From Paraburkholderia hospita (GTDB taxonomy: Bacteria; Pseudomonadota; Gammaproteobacteria; Burkholderiales; Burkholderiaceae): a stretch of 64,000 nt of DNA. This document shows, piece by piece, positions 25,971 to 34,884 of the stretch. A program made the translations under genes and the position numbers. The stretch's first letter is position 1; every line of letters starts with the position of its first letter. Under the pieces are notes generated by a model. The model saw nothing but the letters and a program-made list of their open reading frames with translations, was not told where the DNA came from and made no database searches. Location: contig NZ_CP026107.1 in NCBI RefSeq assembly GCF_002902965.1, forward strand, positions 1,364,001-1,428,000, written 5' to 3'.

Positions 25971-26948
25971 TCACGCCGCAATCGGCCCATGATCCGCCTG
26001 CTGCGTCTCGCGTTTCGGCACGGCCACCCGCCGTGTTTCGCCGTCCGCCAGCGCGGGCGTCGATTCGAACAACTCGGCGATCCAGTCCGCGAACACACGC
26101 ACCTTCGCGGACAGATGCCGGTTGTTCGGATACACGATCGAAACCGGCTTGGACTTCGGCTTGAAGCCCGGCAGCACTTCACGCAACGACCCATCGCGCA
26201 GTTGCGGCGCGACCATGAACAGCATCGGCTGGATCAGGCCAAAGCCTTCCAGCCCGCATGTGACGTACGCCTCCGAATCGTTGACCGTGACGACACCGTT
26301 CATCCGCACTTCCGTCAGCTTGCCGTCGACGAGAAAGATCCACGGCATTGGCCGCGTGCCGTGCACGACGCGAAAGTTCACGGCCTGATGCAAGGCCAGA
26401 TCGTCGATGTTCTGCGGCTCGCCATAGCGCGCCAGATAATCGGGCGAAGCACACGTCACACGCTTGAGCGTGCCGACGCGCCGCGCAACCATCGACGAAT
26501 CTTCGAGCGGGCCCGCCCGCACCATGCAGTCGATCCCCTCCTCGACGGGATCGACGGGCCGGTCCGAGAGGCCCAGATCGAGTGAGATGTCCGGATAGCG
26601 CTCGTGAAAGCTGCGCAACGCTGGAATGACGAGATGTCGCCCGAGCGAATTCGGCATGTGCACGCGCAGCGCCCCGCTCGGCTTGCGATTGCCCGCCTGA
26701 AAACTCGCGTCCGTTTCCGCGATGTCCGTGATGATGCGGATGCTGTGCTCGTAATACGCGGCGCCTTCCGGCGTGAGCGACAGACGGCGCGTCGTCCGGT
26801 TCATCAGACGCACGCCGAGCACGGCTTCGAGGTTCTGGATGGTCGTCGTCACCGTCGCGCGCGGCATGCCCATCTGCTCGGCGGCGCGCGTGAAGCTGTT
26901 CGCATCGACCACACGAGTGAATACTTCCATTGCCTGAATGCGGTCCAC
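25971..26948 (-). CDS. LysR-family transcriptional regulator (MDRIQAMEVF type)
   Basis: A 325-residue LysR protein of the large subgroup starting MDRIQAMEVFTRVV. The helix-turn-helix is AAEQMGMPRATVTTTIQNLE, and the effector domain contains the familiar SDRPVDPVEEGIDCMVRAG motif. The start is GTG at 26948, supported by alignment of the N-terminus with that subgroup. It is convergent to the SDR gene and faces away from any obvious target; the 206 nt upstream of it hold no gene. The target is unknown. Confidence 0.87.
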   Translation of the reverse strand: MDRIQAMEVFTRVVDANSFTRAAEQMGMPRATVTTTIQNLEAVLGVRLMNRTTRRLSLTPEGAAYYEHSIRIITDIAETDASFQAGNRKPSGALRVHMPNSLGRHLVIPALRSFHERYPDISLDLGLSDRPVDPVEEGIDCMVRAGPLEDSSMVARRVGTLKRVTCASPDYLARYGEPQNIDDLALHQAVNFRVVHGTRPMPWIFLVDGKLTEVRMNGVVTVNDSEAYVTCGLEGFGLIQPMLFMVAPQLRDGSLREVLPGFKPKSKPVSIVYPNNRHLSAKVRVFADWIAELFESTPALADGETRRVAVPKRETQQADHGPIAA

Positions 26949-27154
26949 GCTATCCCCTTTCGGCTACCAAACGACAAGGATAAAACGCGCGGACCGGCAA
27001 AAACAAGCAAACACCGCAATTAGCCGGATTTAGCGAACAGTTGGACGCGTCTCACGCAAAATAGCGCGACGATAACGCTTATCGTCAGGCAATTTTGACG
27101 CGAACCTGAAGCCTGCCTCATGTTCGGTACAAGCGGCGAGGCCGCACAGGCCAA

Positions 27155-27424
27155 TCAGCCGCCGCGATACATCGGATCGATGCTGTCGGGTTGCTCGCGT
27201 CTGCCGGACTGCGATTTCCCCGATTCGACGCCGCCGACGCCGCTGTGATTGCCGGGCCTGGCCTTGTCCGGCAAAGCCATTTGATCGCTGTGCCCGGCGT
27301 GCGACGCTTTCACGACGCCGCCCGTTCGAGGACTGGAAGCGGGCGCGTCATCGCCTGCGAAGGCTGGCAGGGCAAACGATGTCACGCACGCCAGCAACAG
27401 CGCGCCGATCAGTTTCGCATTCAT
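27155..27424 (-). CDS. Small secreted protein of unknown function
   Basis: An 89-residue ORF beginning MNAKLIGALLLACVTSFALPAFA, a clear signal peptide with cleavage after AFA. The mature part is short, hydrophilic and Gly/Ser-rich, and ends SIDPMYRGG. A good AGGGAG ribosome site lies upstream of the ATG at 27424 on the minus strand. I do not recognise the family. It is likely periplasmic. It lies alone between a LysR gene and a chemoreceptor, both also on the minus strand. Confidence 0.6.
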   Translation of the reverse strand: MNAKLIGALLLACVTSFALPAFAGDDAPASSPRTGGVVKASHAGHSDQMALPDKARPGNHSGVGGVESGKSQSGRREQPDSIDPMYRGG

Positions 27425-27819
27425 GTGGACTCCCTTGAGTTCGTTGAGCAATCGAATGCACGCGAGCCATGTGCTGCGACGCGCTTCGTGCAATCCGATG
27501 GAGCGCGCGAGGCCCGGCCTGCGCGCGCAATGGAAGGCTCAAACGATCAACACGGTTTCGCGGACTCGATCCGCGCGGCGGAGCGCCACGCATCGCGCGA
27601 CAACGATCGTCGTTGCGCCTGCAGCGACAACTGCATGGGCTATGCCAATCGTGCTTGCAGAGCCGTTGGCTAACGCCTGAAGGCCCGCCAGGCGAGGTTC
27701 CGCGGTCAACGGTAAGGATTGGCGCGGCCAGATGGAACGGCCGCAATGGCGGGTTGCAGCCAACATTTGCTCATCCGCTACGCGAGGCGACCCAACAGAC
27801 CGATCAGCACAGCACTTCG
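27425..27819. other. Gene-free stretch (395 nt)
   Basis: Between the small secreted protein and the chemoreceptor. Short ORFs exist on both strands, including a minus-strand one at 27539-27823 with a hydrophobic Ala/Val-rich stretch, but none has a good ribosome site and all have the base bias of shadows. It probably carries the promoter of the small secreted protein. No repeats or hairpins stand out. Confidence 0.5.
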
Positions 27820-29388
27820 TCACCCGGCCCGCTCGTCCCCGCTCACACGGAATATCGCCACGGCGCCGTGCAGATGCTCGCTTTGCATTTCCAGCGAAGC
27901 CGCCGTGGTCGACGCCGACTCGACCAGCGATGCGTTGCTCTGCGTCATCGCTTCCATCTGCACGACAGTCGCGTTGACCAGTTCGATACCCGCCGTCTGC
28001 TCGCGCGACGCAAGACTGATATCCGCCATGATCGCGTTCACGCTCTGCACGGCCTTCAGGATGTCGTCCATCGTCGAGCCCGCGCGCAATACCAGTTCGC
28101 TTCCCGCACGCACGCTCAGCGTCGAATTGCCGATCAGTTCCTTGATTTCCTTTGCGGCCGTGGCGCTGCGCTGCGCCAGATGCCGCACCTCGCTGGCCAC
28201 CACCGCGAAGCCGCGCCCCTGATCTCCCGCGCGCGCCGCTTCGACGGCGGCGTTCAGCGCAAGAATGTTGGTCTGAAACGCGATGCTCTCGATCACGCCG
28301 ACAATACCGACGATGCGCGCCGAGCTATCCGAAATCGCATCCATCGTGTCGACGACCTGACGCACCACTTCGCCGCCGCGTGTCGCAATGTCGGACGCAC
28401 GCGTGGCGAGCGCGCTCGCGTCATGCGCATTGTCGGCGTTCTGCCGCACCGTGGCCGTCAGTTCTTCCATGCTTGCGGCCGCCTGCTGGAGCGAGGCGGC
28501 CTGATCGCCCGCGCGCATCGACAGATCGCGGTTGCCGCTGGCAATCGCGCGCGCATCGTGCATGATCGCGTCCGTCCCAGCCCTGACCTTGCGCACGACG
28601 GCGACGAGACCTTGCTGCATGTCGTTCAGCGCGTCGAGCAGGTAACCCATTTCATTGCGGCGTTCCGTCCTGACGATGGCCGTGAGGTCGCCCGCTGCGA
28701 TCTTCGCAAAGTATTCGACGGCGGCGTTGACGGGCGTGACGATCGCCCGCGTCAGCCCCCGATGCGCGAGCATGCCGACGATCAGCGCGCTCAATCCAGC
28801 CGCGCCGAAGCCCCAGAGCGTCATGTGAAAGCGCTCGTTCGCGTGGTCGAAGCGCATACGCTGGCGCTGCACCTGAAAATCCTCCAGCGCGATGAGCGCC
28901 TTCTGGTATTCGTCGAACAGCGCGACGGGCATCTCGCGCTGCGTGCTCAGGAAGTCGACCAGATTCTCGTCGTCGAGTTGCTTGAGGGCCTTCGAAAAGG
29001 CCTGCGTCAACAGACGGTCGCGTTTGTCCGTCATCGCAGCGAGCAGCGTCGTTTCCTGCGCGTCAGGTGCGTGCAGCGCACGGTACGCATCGAGCTCACG
29101 ATTGCTCTCGCCGAGCAGCACATGCAGTTGCTTGATCTCAGCGGCAGCCGGCTTGCCTGCACTGATCAGTTGTTCGACGTCGGCGAGCCCCGTGCGAAAC
29201 ACCAGCAGCCGCTCGGAACTGGTCTTCAGATGCACGACGGAAGCGGTGTCGTCCCGATACATCGCGTCGAGCGCGGCGTTGCTCTTGAAGAGCGCAAACA
29301 CGGCGGCCGCGATGACCAGCATCAACAGCAGCGTGCAACCCGAGATGGTGGCGGCGAGCCCGCCGCGAATCGTGGTGTTTCTGAACAT
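27820..29388 (-). CDS. Methyl-accepting chemotaxis protein
   Basis: A 522-residue chemoreceptor. TM1 is near residues 10-33 ([21 protein letters not shown]), followed by a four-helix-type periplasmic sensor domain of about 150 residues, TM2 near 190-210, a HAMP region and the cytoplasmic signalling domain. The conserved hairpin tip reads [21 protein letters not shown] chose the ATG at 29388 because the longer form would add 27 cytoplasmic residues without a ribosome site. There is no NWETF-like tethering pentapeptide. The ligand is unknown; proximity to the amino acid importer at 29778 could mean the same attractant. Confidence 0.9.
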   Translation of the reverse strand: MFRNTTIRGGLAATISGCTLLLMLVIAAAVFALFKSNAALDAMYRDDTASVVHLKTSSERLLVFRTGLADVEQLISAGKPAAAEIKQLHVLLGESNRELDAYRALHAPDAQETTLLAAMTDKRDRLLTQAFSKALKQLDDENLVDFLSTQREMPVALFDEYQKALIALEDFQVQRQRMRFDHANERFHMTLWGFGAAGLSALIVGMLAHRGLTRAIVTPVNAAVEYFAKIAAGDLTAIVRTERRNEMGYLLDALNDMQQGLVAVVRKVRAGTDAIMHDARAIASGNRDLSMRAGDQAASLQQAAASMEELTATVRQNADNAHDASALATRASDIATRGGEVVRQVVDTMDAISDSSARIVGIVGVIESIAFQTNILALNAAVEAARAGDQGRGFAVVASEVRHLAQRSATAAKEIKELIGNSTLSVRAGSELVLRAGSTMDDILKAVQSVNAIMADISLASREQTAGIELVNATVVQMEAMTQSNASLVESASTTAASLEMQSEHLHGAVAIFRVSGDERAG

Positions 29389-29777
29389 GAGCGCAAAGCA
29401 GCGTGCGCGCCGCAAGCGCGGCGCGCGCAGCGTTTCTCCAGTAGTCAGAACGGAATCGGCTTCGGCCATGTGATCGCAGGCCGTCTACCGGACTAACGGC
29501 GCGGCCGCATGGCTTCTGTGATGCCAGCGCGACACCAATTCGACCAATTGCGACATCCACGCTCAGCGAAGCATCCCCAGCGCGGTGCATCGTGCGCCGC
29601 GTGCGACCTCAGCCGCGTGAAAACTCCCCGCGCCGGTGCATCACGCGCGCCTGCTTTCCTGCCCGACGGGGCCGTGCCGCATGGCACGCCTCATGCTTAT
29701 TGAACCTCATTCAAGTAACTTGAATTAAATTCTTTTCACTTTCATACTCGGCCACGGGCCTTTCACAAGGAAGCGTC
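29389..29777. other. Intergenic region between divergent chemoreceptor and ABC operon (389 nt)
   Basis: The part near the chemoreceptor is GC-rich and featureless; small ORFs there are not convincing. The last 70 nt become AT-rich and hold the promoter and palindrome listed at 29710-29748. I see no RNA gene. Confidence 0.5.
29710..29748 (+). promoter_or_regulatory. Sigma-70-like promoter overlapped by a perfect palindrome
   Basis: TTCAAGT-A-ACTTGAA (29710-29724) is a perfect 7+1+7 palindrome. Its right arm overlaps a -35 candidate TTGAAT (29720-29725), which is followed by exactly 17 nt and a -10 candidate CATACT (29743-29748). The ABC operon starts 29 nt later at 29778. The arrangement fits repression at the -35 box, possibly by the XRE-cupin regulator encoded in the same operon at 34885. 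Confidence 0.6.
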
Positions 29778-30635
29778 ATGAACAAGCCTCTTCGCAGTCT
29801 GGTCTTCTCGTTGCTCGGTGCGCTCGCACTCGTCACCGCCACACCGGGCTGGTCCCAGTCCGACGATCTGCTGGCGCGCATCAAGACGAACAAGGAAATC
29901 ACCATCGCGACGGAGGCCCGTTACGCGCCGTTCGAGTACGTCGATAACGGCAAGATCGTCGGCTATGACGCGGATCTGATGGCCTACGTGCTGAAGTCGA
30001 TACCCGATGTGAAGGTCAAGCAGTTGGATCTGCCGTTTCAGGGACTGCTGCCGGGACTCGACGCCAAGCGCTTCGACATCGTCGTGACGGCCGTTACCGT
30101 CAACAAGGACCGCGTCAGCCACTTCGCGTTCACCCTGCCCATCGCCGACGCGACGACGGGCGTGCTGCTGCGCAACGGCGACACGAGCATCAAGTCTCCC
30201 GACGACCTGAACGGCAAGATCGTCGGCTCGCAGACGGGCTCGGCGCAGTTGCAGGCATTGCAGGCGCTCGACAAGAAACTGAAAGACGCAGGCGGCCCCG
30301 GCATCAAGCAGATCAAACAGTACGTCGCGTTCGACGAAGCCTATGCCGACCTCGCCGTGGGACGGCTCGATGCCGTCGCGCAATCGGTCGCGAACCTGGG
30401 GCCGTTGATGAAATCGCGCCCGGGCGTGTTCACGCTGCTGCCGCAGACGATCGGGCCGAAGAGCTACTTCGCGTGGGTCGCGCGCAAGGACAGCGACAGC
30501 GCAGCGCTCGTCAAGCTCTTTAGCGACGGCATCGCGCGCGCGAACCGCGACGGCACGATGAAGAAGCTGCAGGAGAAGTGGTTCGGCTCGACGATGGACG
30601 TGCCCGTCGACGCCGTTCCCGCGCCCTCCATCTGA
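29778..30635 (+). CDS. Polar amino acid ABC transporter substrate-binding protein
   Basis: A 285-residue family 3 solute-binding protein. The signal peptide ends near GWSQS (residues 1-27). The binding domain shows YAPFEYVDNGKIVGYDADLMAYV, then FDIVVTAVTVNKDR. It acts in the periplasm and is the first gene after a clear promoter. Two permeases and an ATPase follow in order, so the importer is complete. Downstream enzymes act on guanidino/ureido groups, so I infer such a ligand. Confidence 0.9.
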   Translation: MNKPLRSLVFSLLGALALVTATPGWSQSDDLLARIKTNKEITIATEARYAPFEYVDNGKIVGYDADLMAYVLKSIPDVKVKQLDLPFQGLLPGLDAKRFDIVVTAVTVNKDRVSHFAFTLPIADATTGVLLRNGDTSIKSPDDLNGKIVGSQTGSAQLQALQALDKKLKDAGGPGIKQIKQYVAFDEAYADLAVGRLDAVAQSVANLGPLMKSRPGVFTLLPQTIGPKSYFAWVARKDSDSAALVKLFSDGIARANRDGTMKKLQEKWFGSTMDVPVDAVPAPSI

Positions 30636-30653
30636 CTTGCCGCGATCCGATAG

Positions 30654-31316
30654 ATGAACGCTCCCGATCTGCTCGCACGCTGCGCCGGCTATCTGCCGCA
30701 ACTGCTGGACGGCGCATTGACGACCTTGTGGCTGTCGGCGGCTGCCGTGTTCTGCGGCTTCTTTGCTGGCATCTTCATCTACACGATGTCGGCAAGCGAT
30801 AGCCGCCTGCTCGCGGGCGGCGCGCGGGTCTATGTCAGCGTGTTTCGCGGCACGCCCGTGCTCGCGCAACTGCTCGTGATGTATTACCTGCCGTCGGCGC
30901 TCGGGCTCGCGGTGCCCGGCATCGTCGCGGCGGCCATCGGACTGTCGATGAACACGGCCGCGTATCAGTCGCAGATTCTCGGCGCGGGCTTTCGCTCGAT
31001 TGCGCGCGGGCAGATCGAAGCGGCCGTCACGTTCAATCTCACGCGCCGTCAGGTGCTGTGGCACATCGAAGTGCCGCAGGTGGTGCGGGTGACGCTGCCC
31101 GCGCTCGTGTCGGAGATGATCGATATCGTCAAGGCGTCGGCTGTCGTCTCGGTGATATCCGTCACGGACCTGATGCGCGTCGGCCAGCAGTTGTCGTCGT
31201 CGACGTACCGGCCGCTCGAGGTGTACACGTGCGCCGCGCTCTTCTATCTGGCCATCACGACGCTGCTGTCCTTCGCCGGGCATTGCTACGAGCGCCGCGC
31301 GGCGTCGCGCGCATGA
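30654..31316 (+). CDS. Polar amino acid ABC transporter permease 1
   Basis: A 220-residue inner-membrane permease of the HisQ/HisM class with a typical VFRGTPVLAQLLVMYYLP segment and the ATPase-contact loop around ARGQIEAAVTFNLTRRQVLW. It begins 18 nt after the binding-protein stop and forms a heterodimer with the permease at 31332. Confidence 0.9.
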   Translation: MNAPDLLARCAGYLPQLLDGALTTLWLSAAAVFCGFFAGIFIYTMSASDSRLLAGGARVYVSVFRGTPVLAQLLVMYYLPSALGLAVPGIVAAAIGLSMNTAAYQSQILGAGFRSIARGQIEAAVTFNLTRRQVLWHIEVPQVVRVTLPALVSEMIDIVKASAVVSVISVTDLMRVGQQLSSSTYRPLEVYTCAALFYLAITTLLSFAGHCYERRAASRA

Positions 31317-31331
31317 CCGGGGATCACTCGC

Positions 31332-32009
31332 ATGGATAACCTGCTCGCTCTCGTTCCACGCTTCGCTGACGCGATGCTCGTCACGCTCGAAGTCAGCCTG
31401 ATCGCGGCTGTGCTCGGCATGGCCGGCGGATTCGCGCTCAACGCGCTGCGCCTGCGTTACGTCCGCGTGCTTGCCGCGCCCTACGGCCTGTTCGTCTGGC
31501 TGATTCGCGGCATGCCGTATCTGTCGCAATTGATGATCGTCTACTTCGGGCTGCCCGTTTTCGGTATCACGATGACGGCCGTGCAAGCGACGGTCGTGTC
31601 GCTCGCGATCTATGCGAGCGCCTATTTCGCCGAGATTTTTCGCGCTGCATGGGCCAGCGTGCCGCGTGGTCAGCTAGAGGCCGCGCAAGCGTTCGGCGTG
31701 AGCCGCTGGGCAGCGTTCCGCGCGATCGAACTGCCGCAGGCGCTCGCCTTCGCGGTGCCGCTGCTCGCGAACCAGGTCATTCTCGTGATCAAGGAGAGCG
31801 CCGTGGCGTCCATCATCACGGTCCCCGAACTGACGATGACAGCCAGCGACATCGTCGCCTCCACTTACACCTACATCGGTCCGTATGCGCTGCTGATCGT
31901 GAGCTACTGGTTGCTCACGCAGGCCGTGTCGCTGCTCGCGCAGCGCGCGACGGCGATGATCCCTTTCCTGCGTAACGACGCAAATAAAGCCGCAAATAAA
32001 GCCACATGA
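31332..32009 (+). CDS. Polar amino acid ABC transporter permease 2
   Basis: A 225-residue partner permease with IRGMPYLSQLMIVYFGLP and the contact loop PRGQLEAAQAFGVSRWAAFR. It carries the short repeated tail ANKAANKAT. It ends in a 4-nt ATGA overlap with the ATPase gene at 32006, so translation is coupled. Confidence 0.9.
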   Translation: MDNLLALVPRFADAMLVTLEVSLIAAVLGMAGGFALNALRLRYVRVLAAPYGLFVWLIRGMPYLSQLMIVYFGLPVFGITMTAVQATVVSLAIYASAYFAEIFRAAWASVPRGQLEAAQAFGVSRWAAFRAIELPQALAFAVPLLANQVILVIKESAVASIITVPELTMTASDIVASTYTYIGPYALLIVSYWLLTQAVSLLAQRATAMIPFLRNDANKAANKAT

Positions 32010-32848
32010 GCGCTCAACCCATACTCAAGCTGCGCGCCGTCGGCAAGTCGTACGGCGCAATCCGCGTGCTCAAGGGCATCGACCTCGACGTGATGCGCGG
32101 CGAGATCGTCACGCTGATCGGGCCGTCCGGCTCGGGCAAGACGACGGCGCTGCGCTGCATGAACTTCCTCGAGCCCTACGACGAAGGCGAAGTCTGGATC
32201 AAGGGGCAGCTGCTCGGCTATCGCTCCGCTGGCCGCACGCTGCGCGATCGCGACAGCGAGGCGAGCGTCGCAGAGGTACGGCGCCCCGTGTCGATGGTGT
32301 TCCAGCAGTTCAACCTGTGGCCGCACATGAGCGTGCTCGACAACGTCGCCGCGCCCCTCGTGCTTTCCAAGAAGATGCGCCGCGCGGATGCGCGCGCCAA
32401 AGCGCAAGCGGCGCTCGCGCGCGTCGGCCTGCAGCACAAGGCGGACGTCTATCCCGCGCGGCTGAGCGGCGGACAACAGCAGCGCGTCGGCATTGCGCGT
32501 GCGCTCGCCATCGAGCCGGAAGTGATGCTGCTCGACGAACCGACTTCGGCGCTCGATCCCGAACTCGTCGAAGAAGTGTTGAACGTGATCCGTTCACTCG
32601 CACAGGACGGCATGACGATGGTGATGGTCACGCACGAAATGAGCTTTGCCGCGAAAATTTCCGACAAGGTCGTGTTCATGGAAGCCGGCCAGATCGTCGA
32701 GTCGGGGCCGCCCGCACAGCTGTTCGGTAACTCGCGCACGCCGCGTCTTCAGCAGTTTCTCAAACCGTGGTTCGATCGCAGCCTGAGTGTGACCGCGCCG
32801 GCAGGAAGGGCTGACAGCGTGGAGCAGACGTCGGGAGCGTCGTCATGA
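32006..32848 (+). CDS. Polar amino acid ABC transporter ATP-binding protein
   Basis: A 280-residue PAAT ATPase. It has Walker A GPSGSGKTT, signature LSGGQQQR, Walker [16 protein letters not shown] and switch VTHEMSFA. An insertion between Walker A and the Q-loop (SAGRTLRDRDSEASVAEVRR) and a C-terminal tail make it longer than GlnQ, as in HisP/OccP-like ATPases for basic amino acids and opines. It overlaps both neighbours by 4 nt. Confidence 0.92.
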   Translation: MSAQPILKLRAVGKSYGAIRVLKGIDLDVMRGEIVTLIGPSGSGKTTALRCMNFLEPYDEGEVWIKGQLLGYRSAGRTLRDRDSEASVAEVRRPVSMVFQQFNLWPHMSVLDNVAAPLVLSKKMRRADARAKAQAALARVGLQHKADVYPARLSGGQQQRVGIARALAIEPEVMLLDEPTSALDPELVEEVLNVIRSLAQDGMTMVMVTHEMSFAAKISDKVVFMEAGQIVESGPPAQLFGNSRTPRLQQFLKPWFDRSLSVTAPAGRADSVEQTSGASS

Positions 32849-34110
32849 TCCGCACCGGTCAACATAACCTCGCGGACGATGCACTGCGCGCCGCGGATCG
32901 TATTGACGAGACACGCCTGCTCGCGTCGATCGAGGCACTCGCTGCATTCGGCGCGCGGTCCGATGGCGGTGTGAATCGCCCCGCCCTCAGTGCAACGGAT
33001 CTGGACGCGCGCCGCTATCTGGTCGCGCACGCGCATGTGTTGGGCTGCACCGTCTCCACCGACGCATGCGCGAACCTGTTCATCCGCCGGCCCGGCATCG
33101 ACGATGCGTCGCCCGTGATGACGGGCAGCCATATCGACACGCAACCCTCGGGCGGCAAGCTCGACGGCTGCTACGGCGTGCTCGCCGGACTCGAATGCAT
33201 TGCCGCGCTCAACGATGCGGGCATCCGCACGCGCCGGCCGCTCGAAGTCGCGATCTGGACCAACGAAGAAGGCACGCGCTTCGCGCCGGGTGCAATGGGA
33301 TCGAGTGCATTTGTCGAGCCGTCGCGCATGCCCGCCTACCTGGACGCCGCCGACGCCGACGGCGTCACGCTGCGCGCCGCGCTGGAGAGCTATCGGCGCG
33401 CTTTCCCCGAACTGCCGTCACGCGACGACGCGCTGCCTGCGCATGCGTTCGTCGAGTTGCATATCGAGCAAGGTCCGCAACTGGAGAATGCCGACGTGCC
33501 GCTCGGCATCGTCACGGGCATTCAGGGCGTTCGCTGGTACGAATTCCACTGCGAAGGCGTGGCTGCGCACGCCGGCACCACGCCAATGCCGATGCGTCGC
33601 GATGCGATGACGCTCGCCGTCGCACTGCGAGCCTCGCTCGAGGAAATTGCACTGTCGCTGGGCGGCGAGCACACGCGCATCACGTTCGGGCGCTGGAGCG
33701 TAACGCCGAATTCGATCAACACGATTCCATCCGACGTGACCTTCTCCGTCGATTTCCGTCATCCCGACGCCCATGTGCTCGATGCGTTCGACGAGCAGGT
33801 ATCGGCTTGCGCAAAGCGCCACGGCGCGCGCATCGCGCCGCTGTTTGCCCACGCGCCGGTGCGTTTCGACGCGGCAGTGCTCGCACGGATCGATGCCGCC
33901 TGCCATGCGCTCGACGCGCCGGCGCTGCGCCTCACGTCGGGCGCCTTTCACGACGCGATGTATCTCGCGCAGCACTGCCCAACGGCCATGCTGTTCGTGC
34001 CGAGCCGCGGCGGCATCAGCCACAACCCGGCTGAAGCCACGGAAGCCCGTCACCTCGTGCTGGGCGCACGCGCGCTCGCGCACACCCTCACCACTCTTTG
34101 CAACGACTGA
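32845..34110 (+). CDS. M20-family Zn/Mn amidohydrolase (N-carbamoyl-L-amino acid hydrolase / allantoate amidohydrolase-like)
   Basis: A 421-residue M20 metallopeptidase of the carbamoylase subgroup, which cleaves N-carbamoyl amino acids or allantoate to release ammonia and CO2. The metal-ligand motifs are all present: GSHIDTQPSGG, KLDGCYGVL, TNEEGTRF, ELHIEQGP and a C-terminal SRGGISHNP. The dimerisation domain holds HAGTTPMPMRRDAM. It is translationally coupled to the ABC ATPase (4-nt overlap) and lies 12 nt before the DUF1989 gene. With the ureohydrolase at 35633 it suggests a substrate with a guanidino or ureido group. Exact substrate unknown. Confidence 0.87.
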   Translation: MIRTGQHNLADDALRAADRIDETRLLASIEALAAFGARSDGGVNRPALSATDLDARRYLVAHAHVLGCTVSTDACANLFIRRPGIDDASPVMTGSHIDTQPSGGKLDGCYGVLAGLECIAALNDAGIRTRRPLEVAIWTNEEGTRFAPGAMGSSAFVEPSRMPAYLDAADADGVTLRAALESYRRAFPELPSRDDALPAHAFVELHIEQGPQLENADVPLGIVTGIQGVRWYEFHCEGVAAHAGTTPMPMRRDAMTLAVALRASLEEIALSLGGEHTRITFGRWSVTPNSINTIPSDVTFSVDFRHPDAHVLDAFDEQVSACAKRHGARIAPLFAHAPVRFDAAVLARIDAACHALDAPALRLTSGAFHDAMYLAQHCPTAMLFVPSRGGISHNPAEATEARHLVLGARALAHTLTTLCND

Positions 34111-34122
34111 CAAGGAACCCAG

Positions 34123-34839
34123 ATGAGCACGACTGCCACTCACACGCATACGCACGCGCATGCCCACCCGAGCGACGACAACGGCACGGAACTCGGCCAG
34201 AACGCCACCTTGCACGAACCGATTTCCGCCGACGGCACGCCCGAGCCCGGCAAGACCTACACGGTGCCCGCGCGCTGCGGCCGCGCCGTGCGCGTCAAGG
34301 CGGGGCAGACCATCCGTATCTCGAACCCGCATGGCACGCAGGTCTGCGATACGTGGATCTTCAACGCCACGCACCTGAACGAATTCCTCTCGTTCGAGCA
34401 CACGCGCGCGTATATCGACAAGATCATTCCGCAGCCGGGCGACCCGCTCGTGACGAATCATCGCCGCCCGATCGCCGAACTGGTCGCCGATACATCGCCG
34501 GGCGTGCACGATACGCTGATCGCGGCCTGCGACCTGTATCGCTACCAGAATCTGGGTGTGGCGAGCTATCACGACAACTGCTCGGACAATCTGCGGCTGG
34601 CGCTAAAGGCGATCGGCGTGCGCACGCGGGAAGTGCCGCAGCCGTTCAACCTGTGGATGAACATCCCCGTCAAGCCGGATTACACGATCGACTGGCTGCC
34701 GCCTGTGTCGAAAGCGGGCGACCATGTGGACATCAAGGCCGCGATGGATTGCATCGTCGTGATGTCGGCGTGTCCGCAGGATATCATTCCCATCAACGCC
34801 CTCAACCCGGTCGAAGTCGAGTTCACGGTTCTCGCCTGA
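34123..34839 (+). CDS. DUF1989 / urea carboxylase-associated family protein with His-rich N-terminus
   Basis: A 238-residue DUF1989 protein. Conserved segments are GKTYTVPARCGRAVRVKAGQ, the region around GTQVCDTWIFNA, and the Cys-containing SYHDNCSDN and FNLWMNIPV blocks. In guanidine carboxylase clusters two DUF1989 paralogues (CgdA/CgdB) together act as carboxyguanidine deiminase. Here a single copy occurs without urea or guanidine carboxylase. The N-terminus has HTHTHAHAHP, a probable metal-binding tail absent from ordinary members. Context: it sits between an N-carbamoylase-like M20 enzyme and an agmatinase-family gene, so a deiminase acting on a guanidino acid is an attractive guess. Confidence 0.8.
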   Translation: MSTTATHTHTHAHAHPSDDNGTELGQNATLHEPISADGTPEPGKTYTVPARCGRAVRVKAGQTIRISNPHGTQVCDTWIFNATHLNEFLSFEHTRAYIDKIIPQPGDPLVTNHRRPIAELVADTSPGVHDTLIAACDLYRYQNLGVASYHDNCSDNLRLALKAIGVRTREVPQPFNLWMNIPVKPDYTIDWLPPVSKAGDHVDIKAAMDCIVVMSACPQDIIPINALNPVEVEFTVLA

Positions 34840-34884
34840 TACTCGCCAGGCCGTTCTTTTACGCTGATCGACAGAACGCATACG

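Noticed and set aside
27539..27823. A 94-codon minus-strand ORF with a hydrophobic segment
   Set aside because: No ribosome site, no recognisable family, and it overlaps the chemoreceptor's 3' end in another frame.
27469..29496. A 675-codon plus-strand open frame
   Set aside because: It is antisense to the chemoreceptor, whose domains are clear, and has the composition of a shadow.
29763..31586. A 607-codon minus-strand open frame
   Set aside because: It is antisense to the binding protein and two permeases and has only low-complexity His/Arg content.
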